Assembly (NCBI GenBank): GCA_946414025.1
Contig: CAMKMX010000008.1
Span: 21,309 to 85,308 of the forward strand
Length of the DNA: 64,000 nucleotides
DNA from: an uncultured Fibrobacter sp.
Lineage (GTDB): Bacteria; Fibrobacterota; Fibrobacteria; Fibrobacterales; Fibrobacteraceae
Direction: 5' to 3'
Shown here: one piece after another, positions 1-7,953 of the stretch
How the letters are laid out: every line of letters begins with the position of its first letter
Numbering within the stretch: the first letter of the stretch is position 1
Notes under the pieces: model-generated
Database searches by the model: none
The model's input: the letters and a program-made list of their open reading frames with translations, nothing else
What the model was told of the DNA's origin: nothing
Made by a program: the position numbers and the translations under genes

Positions 1-1996
1 CCTGATGGACACCGATATCCACGAAGGCACCGAAGTTCGCCACGTTGGTCACCACGCCTTCCATCCAGCTGCCCGTCACCAGGTCGTTGATGGTCTTGAT
101 GCGGTCGTCGAACTTGGCGTAACGGAATTCCTTACGGGGGTCGCGGCTGGGTTTCTGGAGTTCTTTCAGAATGTCGTCCAGGGTAGCCTTACCCACCTCG
201 TCGGAGAGGAACTCTTCCAGGTTGATGGCCTTCACCGCCTCGGCGTTGCCCACCATGTCCTTCACGGAGACTCCGGCCTTTTCGGCCATCTTCTCCACCA
301 GGGCGTAGTTTTCGGGGTGCACGGCGGAATCGTCCAGCGGGTTTTCCGCGCCGGGGATACGCATAAAGCCTGCGGCCTGTTCAAAAGCCTTGGGGCCAAA
401 GCCCTTCACGTTCTTCAGGGCTTCGCGGCTGGCGTAAGCGCCGTTTTCTTCGCGATACTTCACAATGGCTTCGGAAAGGGTGCTGCTCAGGCCCGCCACG
501 TGGGAAAGGAGCGGTGCGGAGGCGCTGTTCACATCTACACCCACCATGTTCACGCAGCTTTCCACCACTTCGTCCAGGCGCTTTTTCAGTTCACGCTGGT
601 TCACGTCGTGCTGGTACTGGCCCACGCCGATAGACTGGGGGTCCACCTTCACCAGTTCGGCAAGGGGGTCCTGTAGACGGCGACCGATGGAAATGGCTCC
701 ACGGGTGGTCACGTCTTCTTTCGGGAATTCCTGGATGGCAATCATGCTGGCACTATAGACAGAAGCACCCGCCTCGCTCACAATAACGCGGGGCGGAACC
801 TTGCCCTTGAACTTCAGGGCCATCTCGCCACAGAAGGCGTCGGTCTCGCGACTTGCAGTCCCGTTACCGATGGCAATCAGGTCAATCTTGTACTTGTCGA
901 TAAGCTGCATCAGGTAGACGCAGGCGCCAGCCTTGTCGTTCTTGGGTTCGTGGGGGTAAATCACGCCATGGTCCATGAACTTGCCGTTCTCGTCCAGAAC
1001 GGCCACCTTGCAGCCGGTACGGAAACCGGGGTCCAGGGCAAGTACGGCCTTGTGGCCAGCGGGAGCGGCCAGCAAAACGTCTTGCAGGTTCTTGCTGAAC
1101 ACCTTGAAGGCCTCCTCTTCGGCGGCGTCCTTCAAAAGCAGGCGCACTTCGCTTTCCATGCTGGGCTGCAGCAGGCGTTCCCAGGCGTCCTGGCACATGT
1201 CTTCCAGGTAGGGTTTCCATACGGAATCCTTCTTGATGACCTGGGACTTCAGGTAGCCCACCAATTCTTCGGTAGGCACTTCGATAGAAAGACGGAGCAC
1301 CTTTTCCTTTTCGCCACGGCGGAGCGCCAGCATGCGGTGGCTCGGAATCTTGGAAACGGGTTCACTGAAGTCGTAGTAGTCCTTGAACTTGGTCTCCTGC
1401 TTTTCGAAATCCTTCTTGACCTTGCTGACCATGACGCCCTTCTTTTCCATCTGGGCGCGGAGGTACTGGCGGAATTCCGTATTGTCGGCCACTTCTTCGG
1501 CCAAGATGTCGGCTGCACCCTTGAGGGCGGCCTTCGGGTCGGCCAGGCCCTTTTCTTCGGAGAGGTAAATGCGGGCGATTTCTTCGGCGGTATTGCTGGT
1601 GTCTTCCTGTTCCCACATCAGGCGGGCGAGCGGCTCCAGGCCAAGTTCCTTGGCGATGGTGGCGCGGGTACGCTTCTTGGGCTTGTAGGGAGCGTAAATA
1701 TCTTCAAGCAGGGTCTTGTCCTTGCAGGCCTCGATCTGGGCCTTCAGTTCGGGGGTAAGCTTGCCCTGTTCCTCGATGCTCTTGAGGATGGTTTCCTTGC
1801 GGTCGGTCAGTTCCTGCAGGTAGTCGCGACGGTGGCTGATGTCGCGGAGTTCAATTTCGTTCAGGGTTCCCGTCTGGTCCTTGCGGTAACGGGCGATAAA
1901 GGGGATAGTGCCCCCCTGGTCCATGAGTTCCAGGGCCTTGGCCACGCGCCAAGTTTCAAGTTTCAGCTCTTCAGCAATAATGGCAGAAAAATCCAT
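1..1996 (-). CDS. tex: Tex-family S1 RNA-binding transcription accessory protein (3' end outside window)
   Basis: About 665 codons are present; the C-terminal end runs off the left edge of the window. The N-terminus carries the Tex signature (PFIARYRKDQTG near residue 35). A YqgF/RNase H-like domain begins near residue 315 (LALDPGFRTGC), tandem helix-hairpin-helix motifs follow around residues 485-545 (VGVDVNSASAPLL, KGFGPKAFEQAAGF), and the start of an S1 RNA-binding domain (GVVTNVANFGAFVDIG) is visible near residue 650. Family members are usually 720-780 residues long, so only the end of S1 is missing. The ATG at 1996 is chosen because the protein then begins just before the conserved Tex N-terminus. 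Tex is a cytoplasmic nucleic-acid-binding protein linked to transcription and translation quality; its precise role is uncertain. The gene appears to stand alone. Confidence 0.93.
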   Translation of the reverse strand, partial: MDFSAIIAEELKLETWRVAKALELMDQGGTIPFIARYRKDQTGTLNEIELRDISHRRDYLQELTDRKETILKSIEEQGKLTPELKAQIEACKDKTLLEDIYAPYKPKKRTRATIAKELGLEPLARLMWEQEDTSNTAEEIARIYLSEEKGLADPKAALKGAADILAEEVADNTEFRQYLRAQMEKKGVMVSKVKKDFEKQETKFKDYYDFSEPVSKIPSHRMLALRRGEKEKVLRLSIEVPTEELVGYLKSQVIKKDSVWKPYLEDMCQDAWERLLQPSMESEVRLLLKDAAEEEAFKVFSKNLQDVLLAAPAGHKAVLALDPGFRTGCKVAVLDENGKFMDHGVIYPHEPKNDKAGACVYLMQLIDKYKIDLIAIGNGTASRETDAFCGEMALKFKGKVPPRVIVSEAGASVYSASMIAIQEFPKEDVTTRGAISIGRRLQDPLAELVKVDPQSIGVGQYQHDVNQRELKKRLDEVVESCVNMVGVDVNSASAPLLSHVAGLSSTLSEAIVKYREENGAYASREALKNVKGFGPKAFEQAAGFMRIPGAENPLDDSAVHPENYALVEKMAEKAGVSVKDMVGNAEAVKAINLEEFLSDEVGKATLDDILKELQKPSRDPRKEFRYAKFDDRIKTINDLVTGSWMEGVVTNVANFGAFVDIGVHQ

Positions 1997-2134
1997 AATT
2001 CATTTTCCGATTGGAGGGTCCTAGTCTTCCGAAAAGGCCCTAAGTTAAACAACCCGGCGGCGTCTGCCGCAGGGCACCCTCGCGGGTCTGTTGAATATAG
2101 TAAAAGGTCACCTCAAAAAGGGAATTTTTAGGCT

Positions 2135-3280
2135 CTAATGGCGGCCAGAAGGTCTCGGTTTCGGGGCCGAAGAAGTCCTGGACCTGTGGGCCGGCTGGCT
2201 GATGGAGCCGCCCTGGTTCCTGGAATCGTAACGACGGTTGTCGTAGCGTCTGGAATCGTCGTCGCTGTCCACGTAACGGGTCGGGAGCCTTTCCGGTTCG
2301 ATACCGCCCGGGCCTGGAGCTGGCCGCCTTGCCGCAGGGGCCGAAGCAGGGCTAGCCGCAGGATAAGACTGGGGAGCAGGCGCCGTCATCACCCGGGTGG
2401 CAGGTGCAGGTACTGTACGTGTAGCCGGTGCAGGTGCCGTCGACATTCTGGCTCCAGAGGGAGCAGGCGCCACACGCACAGCAGGAGCGGGAGCCACACG
2501 GCTGGCGGGCGCCGGAGCGGGCCTTCTCGGAGGCGGGCTGTTAAAGTGGTGGGGCGGACGGTAGCGCCTCGGGTGCCGGGGAATCGGCCGATGGGCATAC
2601 CAGCGGGTATCCCGCACGTAGATAACGCGGGGGCCCCAGTCTATCCAGCAGGAACCCCAACCCCATTCGCCGAACCAGGTGCCCAGCCACACGCCGGAAC
2701 CGTAATAGACACGGCTATAGCCGTCGTAACGCACGTAATAGACCACGCGGGGGTTATAGACCGGCACGTAAACGTATTCCTTCTGCACCGGGTATATAGT
2801 GATGTTGTCGCCGGCCTCCACCTTCACCTGTTCATTTGTCTTCAAGTGTCCGTAGTCGTAGGCCTTCTGGCGCATGCGCTGCACCGCCTCCATCACGTCT
2901 TCTTTCTGGTTAGTGACGGCATCGCCCAGCTGGTCGGTCCAGGTGCGGTACTTGCTCATCATGGAAAGCACCGACGGGAACGGCAAAAGCGCCTGCACGC
3001 TGGGGTCGTATGGCAGGTTCGCCTCCTCGATGGCGTTGGCGAGGGTCTCCCCCTTCAGGTTCTTGTGGGATTCCGCCCACAGGGCGGCGGGGGCAATCTG
3101 GTTTCCATAGGTGGAAGCGTCCAGTACCTGCACCAAAAGCGGGTCAGGGTAAAGGGCGATGTTTGCCACCAGGGTGTCCAGCTCCGAAGTAGAGTAATTG
3201 GCCTGGGCAAAGCCCGAAGCACCAAGGCAAAGGACCAGCGCGGCCATCACATTCAGCAATCTCGAAAACAACCTGTCCAC
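2135..3280 (-). CDS. DUF3300 domain exported protein
   Basis: The protein has 381 residues. A GTG start is chosen because an AAAGGAGG ribosome binding site lies 6 bases upstream and the product then opens with a clean signal peptide ending in ASGFAQA near residue 26; the frame stays open further upstream but that part looks like leader. The DUF3300 region covers about residues 30-240 and contains LVANIALYPDPLLVQVL and the aromatic stretch YVYVPVYNPRVVYY. The last third is rich in Pro, Ala and Arg (repeated APAP/RVAPAP units) and ends in an Asp/Arg/Ser-rich tail. Function is unknown for the family; the protein is probably periplasmic or surface exposed. A TAnnTTTG promoter box lies at 3313-3320. 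Confidence 0.85.
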   Translation of the reverse strand: MDRLFSRLLNVMAALVLCLGASGFAQANYSTSELDTLVANIALYPDPLLVQVLDASTYGNQIAPAALWAESHKNLKGETLANAIEEANLPYDPSVQALLPFPSVLSMMSKYRTWTDQLGDAVTNQKEDVMEAVQRMRQKAYDYGHLKTNEQVKVEAGDNITIYPVQKEYVYVPVYNPRVVYYVRYDGYSRVYYGSGVWLGTWFGEWGWGSCWIDWGPRVIYVRDTRWYAHRPIPRHPRRYRPPHHFNSPPPRRPAPAPASRVAPAPAVRVAPAPSGARMSTAPAPATRTVPAPATRVMTAPAPQSYPAASPASAPAARRPAPGPGGIEPERLPTRYVDSDDDSRRYDNRRYDSRNQGGSISQPAHRSRTSSAPKPRPSGRH

Positions 3281-3312
3281 GGGAACCTCCTTTGCAGTTC
3301 TCGTTAAATATA

Positions 3313-3320
3313 CAAATTTA
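3313..3320 (-). promoter_or_regulatory. TAnnTTTG -7 promoter box of the DUF3300 gene
   Basis: TAAATTTG on the minus strand, about 33 bases upstream of the GTG start and separated from it by a strong Shine-Dalgarno. It matches the Bacteroidetes sigma -7 consensus. No TTG is found at the usual 19-21 bp upstream, so this rests on the -7 box alone. Confidence 0.4.
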
Positions 3321-3366
3321 CACAGCTTTGAATGTCCATTTTTCTCTACCAAGCTGGTAGAGAATA

Positions 3367-3552
3367 TCACAATCGGAACAAATCAATTTCTTCCCGAGTC
3401 AGTTCGCACATCGGCTTTCCGACTCTTTCCGCATAGCGGGACAATTCCAAAAGGTTGACATGCATCGACGGAGCATCCTTGTACGGATCGGGAACAGCCT
3501 TGTAGGCCTCCATCGATTCCGCCAAGATGACGGGTCCTTTAGTTCCATTCAT
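3367..3552 (-). CDS. small conserved-looking protein, overlaps GNAT-like gene
   Basis: The protein has 61 residues and begins MNGTKGPVILAESMEAYK. The ATG at 3552 is used because it overlaps the end of the upstream gene by 14 bases, in the sequence that encodes the upstream TYEWN-stop, and a GGAG lies about 9 bases upstream; a longer in-frame start at 3591 would lie deep inside that gene. The C-terminal half (NLLELSRYAERVGKPMCELTREEIDLF) reads as a small helical domain. I do not recognise a named family. The tight overlap indicates translational coupling with the GNAT-like gene, so the two may act as a pair, possibly toxin-antitoxin-like, but nothing in the sequence proves this. Confidence 0.6.
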   Translation of the reverse strand: MNGTKGPVILAESMEAYKAVPDPYKDAPSMHVNLLELSRYAERVGKPMCELTREEIDLFRL

Positions 3553-4093
3553 AGGTGTATGTCTCCAAAAGATGTTTTGCCGCCTTTTCATTCACGAAAA
3601 AATGGTATTCATGCAATGAACCTAGGAATATGGCTCCTAATACGCCAATATAGTGATTTAGCAGTTCTTTGTTAAGGGCAAAACCATGAATCGCCCCTTG
3701 ATATCCCCACTGAATTGACTTGTCGGCAGCAATGGCGAACAAATGTCCGCCAACCCCAACGTATTTTTGCGAACCGTTCAAATGCTTATTATTGCGAGGT
3801 GCCGTACATGCCCAATGAATAAAAGACGCCACAGAATTTTTGTCGTTTTTCACCCCTACAAGCCCCTGTATTTCGTTATTTTCCTTTAGTGCAAGGGCAA
3901 AAATCTCGACATTGTCCGGAACTTCAATCCAGTTAATTCCCCAACCATTTTTTTCGTTGAATTTTTTCAGGAACGAGCGACTTTCTATCCTGAACACAAC
4001 CGTTTCCTTGATTTCGCCAGTTTCCGTATCCTTAAGGCATGGGACAATTTCGTCAAGCCAGATACCGACACCACTAGTTTTCGCATCATTCAT
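3539..4093 (-). CDS. GNAT-like N-acetyltransferase (putative)
   Basis: The protein has 184 residues. The central stretch GVGGHLFAIAADKSIQWGYQGAIHG near residue 120 resembles the acetyl-CoA binding loop and following helix of GNAT enzymes (the R/Q-x-x-G-x-G/A position is occupied by YVGVGG). It follows a beta-rich segment containing ALALKENNEIQGLVGV, as expected of the strands before that loop. No signal peptide or membrane segment is visible. It is the first gene of a two-gene unit with the overlapping 61-residue gene. Codon use and base composition are more AT-rich than in tex, which suggests an accessory gene. The substrate cannot be inferred. Confidence 0.55.
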   Translation of the reverse strand: MNDAKTSGVGIWLDEIVPCLKDTETGEIKETVVFRIESRSFLKKFNEKNGWGINWIEVPDNVEIFALALKENNEIQGLVGVKNDKNSVASFIHWACTAPRNNKHLNGSQKYVGVGGHLFAIAADKSIQWGYQGAIHGFALNKELLNHYIGVLGAIFLGSLHEYHFFVNEKAAKHLLETYTYEWN

Positions 4094-4693
4094 CTTCTAC
4101 TCCTCCCCCGCAGACATGCTGAAACAGCGGGGCTTTATTCTTTGTCATCGCGAGCTAATTCTACTCACTTGTGCACTAAATATAGGTTGTCAGAAAGCCA
4201 TTGTCAAGAGGTTTCTACAATTTTTTTCTGGGCGTTACCCCTACAGAGGCTGGCTATATTCTCTTCGCTCACGGAGCCTTGCAAGCAGGTCTCCGCCCCA
4301 GGGGGTCACGCTTCGCAGGCTCGCTATCCCTAACGCTTTATTCTTCGTCTTTGACGCAACGATTGATTTTTCGTCAGTTCTACTCGGAATTCAAGTGTTT
4401 GGCTCGCCCCGTTCTTGAATTTACAGCCACCGAATTCGGGGCAAACGCGCCGTTGGCAAGCGATTTGGGCGATAATTTGGCAACCTTGCCCCCAACGGAA
4501 ACATATTTGGCAAACGGTGTTTGCCAAATTAGGCAAGCAGTGATTGCCCAATCTGAAAAATGAATCTGCACACCGAAGATGAATTGACCAACTGGCTCAA
4601 GAACGAAGTCAGCAACAAAAGTGACGCCCACTACCGCAAAAAAGGACTACAGAATAAGACCTTTACTATATTCTGTGAAAAAAAGGCTTTCTT
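4094..4693. other. 600-base repeat-rich gap without a convincing gene
   Basis: This stretch begins with the AT-rich upstream region of the GNAT-like gene. Around 4235-4330 it holds a GC-rich element containing GGGCGTTACCCC and GGGGTCACGC followed by CGCTATCCCTAACGC; a related element recurs near 16787. A perfect inverted repeat lies at 4505-4529. Reading frames across 4430-4740 look like decayed coding sequence: a stop at 4561-4563 is followed by a 54-codon frame from the ATG at 4560 that begins MNLHTEDELTNWLKNE. None has enough support to be called. Confidence 0.5.
4505..4529. repeat. perfect 11-bp inverted repeat
   Basis: The arms are ATTTGGCAAAC and its exact complement, separated by GGT. 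No T-run follows, so it is not a standard terminator. It could be an operator for the downstream membrane protein gene at 4694 or the remnant of a repeat. Confidence 0.6.
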
Positions 4694-5158
4694 ATGGAAA
4701 ACTTTCTCGCTTTATTATCCATAGCATTCCAATTATCCGGCGCCATACTGTTGATGGTCAAGTTTTGGGGTAAACGTAAAAACGAAATTTTACAGCAATA
4801 CTTCAATTCATCGGAAAGTATTTGTAGAGACGACGGAGAAGAAGTTGTCCTGCACAAAGAGAAACTTCGGAAAATTTTCAAGGAAATCTACCTTACACGA
4901 TTTTCATTCATATATATCGTATTAGGTTACGCTTTAAGTGTTCTTGACATATCAACTTCAAAATGCTCTGCAATTTTGATAATCATGTCTATGTCCGTGC
5001 TCCTAATCTTACTTGCACACTTTGTTAGCATTCTCATTTGTAGAATCAAGTATTCCAAAGACCTAAAGATTCCCTATAACGAAGCCGTAGAAAAAGGGAA
5101 CGCAATTCAAGAAATGTCACAGAAGGAAATTGACGAAATAATGAACTCGCTGCAGTAA
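4694..5158 (+). CDS. small membrane protein of unknown function
   Basis: The protein has 154 residues. Hydrophobic segments are visible at about residues 5-23, 66-85 and 92-113 (LTRFSFIYIVLGYALSVLDI, then SAILIIMSMSVLLILLAHFV). A charged cytoplasmic-type segment lies between the first and second, and a Lys/Glu-rich tail ends MSQKEIDEIMNSLQ. No strong ribosome binding site precedes the ATG. The gene is AT-rich and has no functionally linked neighbour. I do not recognise the family. Confidence 0.6.
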   Translation: MENFLALLSIAFQLSGAILLMVKFWGKRKNEILQQYFNSSESICRDDGEEVVLHKEKLRKIFKEIYLTRFSFIYIVLGYALSVLDISTSKCSAILIIMSMSVLLILLAHFVSILICRIKYSKDLKIPYNEAVEKGNAIQEMSQKEIDEIMNSLQ

Positions 5159-5226
5159 GGAAATGATTGCAAAATGGCATTTTTTTTACGAATGAAAAAA
5201 AAGACTTTTTCCTCTAAAAAACTTAT

Positions 5227-7953
5227 TTAGTGAATATCTTCATCTCTAACACAACGGACAGAGAGCCCAATATTATTTTTCCCATAAGCATCGTATCTAA
5301 ATTCATTATTAAATCTCAAACTGGCAAAATATGCACCACAATAAGCATAATTTCCTTCATCACAATTTTCATCATGATATTCTGTAGAACTCCAGAACAT
5401 CGCATATTCATAATTAAGATTATCTGTATGACCGGCAGGAAGAGCAGAGAAGCCAAAAACATCAGATCCGTTGCTTTCTCCAAACCATCCAGTAGATGAT
5501 CTTAACGCCGAGCAAGTTTTTGTCGTTTTTCCAACAACATCAACAACTCCATCAAACAAAACATTCCATTCATTTCTTGTTGGTAAATGCCAGCCAATTG
5601 GGCAAATTCCTTGCACTCTTTCCGGCAAATTACAGGAACCTCCGTAAGCACATGTCTCGCTTTGATTTGACCAATAGGCATAATCAATCGCAGCATTCCA
5701 AGTATATAGACGGCCATATTTTGCACAACTATCTACGTCACTGTTATGGCACCAATTTTCATTTACCATACTAGGGTAATTTTGTTCATCTGCATAGTTC
5801 AGATTTTCTGCCATCCACATTTGGGTTTTTACGCCAATAGTCTTATAAACATGTCCATCACGTTCATCCGTCATTGTGCCCTGATTTAATCTTTCCGTTG
5901 TAAACAGCCACCCATCTGTTTCACACTTGTAATACGAGTATTGTCCACTCAAAATTCTATACTCGCCACGCGTATAACTTGTGCAACCCAGATTCGCACG
6001 AAGATCATTTTCCGTAGCAGCCCTAAATACACCATCATCACACACATACTTATTTGTCAAGATTACATTTCCATCAACAATCGAGCCATCTGTCAAACAT
6101 TGTTTTTTGTATGTATCTTTTTCTATTGTGGTGGCGTTGCGCCAAGCATTATCATCTGCTTCATAAATATAGTAAGTAGTAGTGTTGATTTGCCCTGCAC
6201 GAACTTCACCATCAAAGTCTCCGGAGCCCCATGTCGCCGTATCTTTTTCTATATCTGTTGCCGTGCGCCAAGTTTGCGAATCGCAAATATACCAGACCTT
6301 GTCACCGCCTTTACCTACAGTATCCTGCCTTAACGCAGTACATCCACGCAACCCTAGCGAACAGTCCTTTGCGTCACCGTTTCGCCAAACACTATTTTCG
6401 TAGACATAGCAATTATTCGCATTCACGGAGCCGGGTTTGCTGTCACCGTCCTTCCCGGCAGCCCAACGGTACGTATCGTATTCGATAGCGGAAGCTTCGA
6501 CCCAGTTGTTAGACTTGCAGATGTAATAGGTCGAGCCGACCTTTCCGATTGAATCCGCAATCGCACTGACACACCCTCCAAGTTTTGCCTCAACATTACT
6601 TGTCGCACGCCAAGCCGTCCTGTCGAACACATAGATCGTGTCTGTCACGTTGCCTTTCTTGATTGCTCCGTCTGTAGAATCCTTCCAGCCGAAAGTGTCT
6701 TTCTCGTATGTGGTCGCGTTGCGCCAATTCTTTGTATCGCAAATATACCACACCTTGTCGCTGCCTTTGCCTACGGTATCCTGTCTTAGCGTCGTACATC
6801 CTCGAAGGCCAAGCGAACAATCTGTGTCATTTCCGCTACGCCAACTACCATCTTCAAATATATAGCAGTTTGTCTTGACAACATCGCCGGGTTTTATGTC
6901 GGCATCATCACCATCTTCCCACTTATATGTATCCTTCTCTAAATCGGTTGCCATACGCCAGGCATTGTTATCGCAAATAAAATGAATTCCATTATTTACA
7001 CTTAACGCATTGCTGTTTGTTATCTCTTCACTCTGGCGTTCCTTGTTGCAGGTTCCGAGACCATAGTTCTGCCACCAGAAATTATCTACATACTTTTCAA
7101 AGGCAGGAATATCTGAAGACAATTCCCATTTTACAATATTTCCACGTATATTCGCTATTTTCCCATTTAAACTGATCGAACTAGCCCAATCAGCAATCGC
7201 CGTCGCTGTTTTTTTATCATCCCACTTGCCATCCTTTTCTATATCAAACGCATAATCATTGAGCCTTTCAGTAAAATCAGCTTCACTCAAATCACCTTGC
7301 ATTAACACACTTATGGCAAGAAGTGCTGCAGCGCCATCATCTGTACCGAATATATTCAGGTCTTCTGAATTTTTAAAATCACCTTCAATCTCAAAAGAAG
7401 TCAAAACTTCCTTTTCAGCCCGTTTCTTGGCTTCAGAAACCACTACGGAATCATCTGCAGCAAGATACAGGGAGCGTTCATACTCTAAATGCGTTAGCAA
7501 ATTCACGTTGACTTCATCACGATTACTGAGATCAGAGAGCGCAAAAAGTTCCACTGGGGCTTTGGAATTTACACCTGTATTTTCATTACGATAAAATCCG
7601 CTCGCTTTCAATACCACATAGGGAGAAACCAAACTTTCAATGTTCACGGAGAATTCTCCTTGATCATTTATCTTTCCTTGATAACTACGTCCCGTCTGTG
7701 CCAGGGTTTCGCCATTGAGTGCCTGTATAGTAACACTGGATCCATTCACGAAAGGTCCCTTCTGGGAAACTCCGGACACGGTCTTGTTTTCGATGGCGAT
7801 AATGCCGGCGTCTTCTTCGGTGCCGCCCACCTTAGGGTCGTCGCCACAGGCGGCGAGAAGAACGACCACTGCAGCAAGGGGCAGGACCTTCCAAATTGAC
7901 AGGAGATTCCCGGTCAAGCCGGGAATGACAACATGACTATCCGTGTATTTCAT
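5227..7953 (-). CDS. FISUMP-domain lipoprotein with WR-type internal repeats
   Basis: The protein has 908 residues. A lipobox (LLAAC) puts the lipidated cysteine at residue 36, so the mature protein is probably anchored in the outer membrane. Residues 8-18 (VVIPGLTGNLL) are encoded by a REP palindrome inserted in the signal peptide. After a region resembling a carboxypeptidase-regulatory-like fold (about residues 55-125), the centre (about 290-690) holds a series of degenerate 45-60 residue repeats with the pattern W-R-x-A-T-x-x-E-K-D-T-Y/F-x-W, each also containing a C-x-x-Y/W-x-C-type segment. The C-terminal 200 residues are the FISUMP domain (TQMWMAENLNY, CPIGWHLPTRNEW, FWSSTEY, VRCVRD). 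AAAGGAGG precedes the ATG. The start overlaps the stop of the TIGR02147 gene by 4 bases, so both are in one operon. The function of this family is unknown. Confidence 0.9.
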   Translation of the reverse strand: MKYTDSHVVIPGLTGNLLSIWKVLPLAAVVVLLAACGDDPKVGGTEEDAGIIAIENKTVSGVSQKGPFVNGSSVTIQALNGETLAQTGRSYQGKINDQGEFSVNIESLVSPYVVLKASGFYRNENTGVNSKAPVELFALSDLSNRDEVNVNLLTHLEYERSLYLAADDSVVVSEAKKRAEKEVLTSFEIEGDFKNSEDLNIFGTDDGAAALLAISVLMQGDLSEADFTERLNDYAFDIEKDGKWDDKKTATAIADWASSISLNGKIANIRGNIVKWELSSDIPAFEKYVDNFWWQNYGLGTCNKERQSEEITNSNALSVNNGIHFICDNNAWRMATDLEKDTYKWEDGDDADIKPGDVVKTNCYIFEDGSWRSGNDTDCSLGLRGCTTLRQDTVGKGSDKVWYICDTKNWRNATTYEKDTFGWKDSTDGAIKKGNVTDTIYVFDRTAWRATSNVEAKLGGCVSAIADSIGKVGSTYYICKSNNWVEASAIEYDTYRWAAGKDGDSKPGSVNANNCYVYENSVWRNGDAKDCSLGLRGCTALRQDTVGKGGDKVWYICDSQTWRTATDIEKDTATWGSGDFDGEVRAGQINTTTYYIYEADDNAWRNATTIEKDTYKKQCLTDGSIVDGNVILTNKYVCDDGVFRAATENDLRANLGCTSYTRGEYRILSGQYSYYKCETDGWLFTTERLNQGTMTDERDGHVYKTIGVKTQMWMAENLNYADEQNYPSMVNENWCHNSDVDSCAKYGRLYTWNAAIDYAYWSNQSETCAYGGSCNLPERVQGICPIGWHLPTRNEWNVLFDGVVDVVGKTTKTCSALRSSTGWFGESNGSDVFGFSALPAGHTDNLNYEYAMFWSSTEYHDENCDEGNYAYCGAYFASLRFNNEFRYDAYGKNNIGLSVRCVRDEDIH
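7906..7929. repeat. REP palindrome inside FISUMP signal-peptide coding sequence
   Basis: Arms ATTCCCGG and CCGGGAAT with a 5-base spacer, followed by GAC. It belongs to the same family as the copies at 9012 and 15823. It lies in frame and encodes part of the n-region of the lipoprotein signal peptide. Confidence 0.85.

Noticed and set aside
2138..3307. Long plus-strand open frame opposite the DUF3300 gene
   Set aside because: It is antisense to a gene with a clear signal peptide and ribosome binding site; its Arg/Ser-rich composition is the mirror of the Ala/Pro-rich coding strand.
4560..4724. 54-codon plus-strand gene starting MNLHTEDEL
   Set aside because: It has no ribosome binding site and runs into the next gene in another frame; it looks like decayed sequence.
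6200..6860. Possible CRISPR array from regularly repeated sequence
   Set aside because: The repeats are in-frame coding repeats of the FISUMP lipoprotein with variable spacing, and no cas gene is present.
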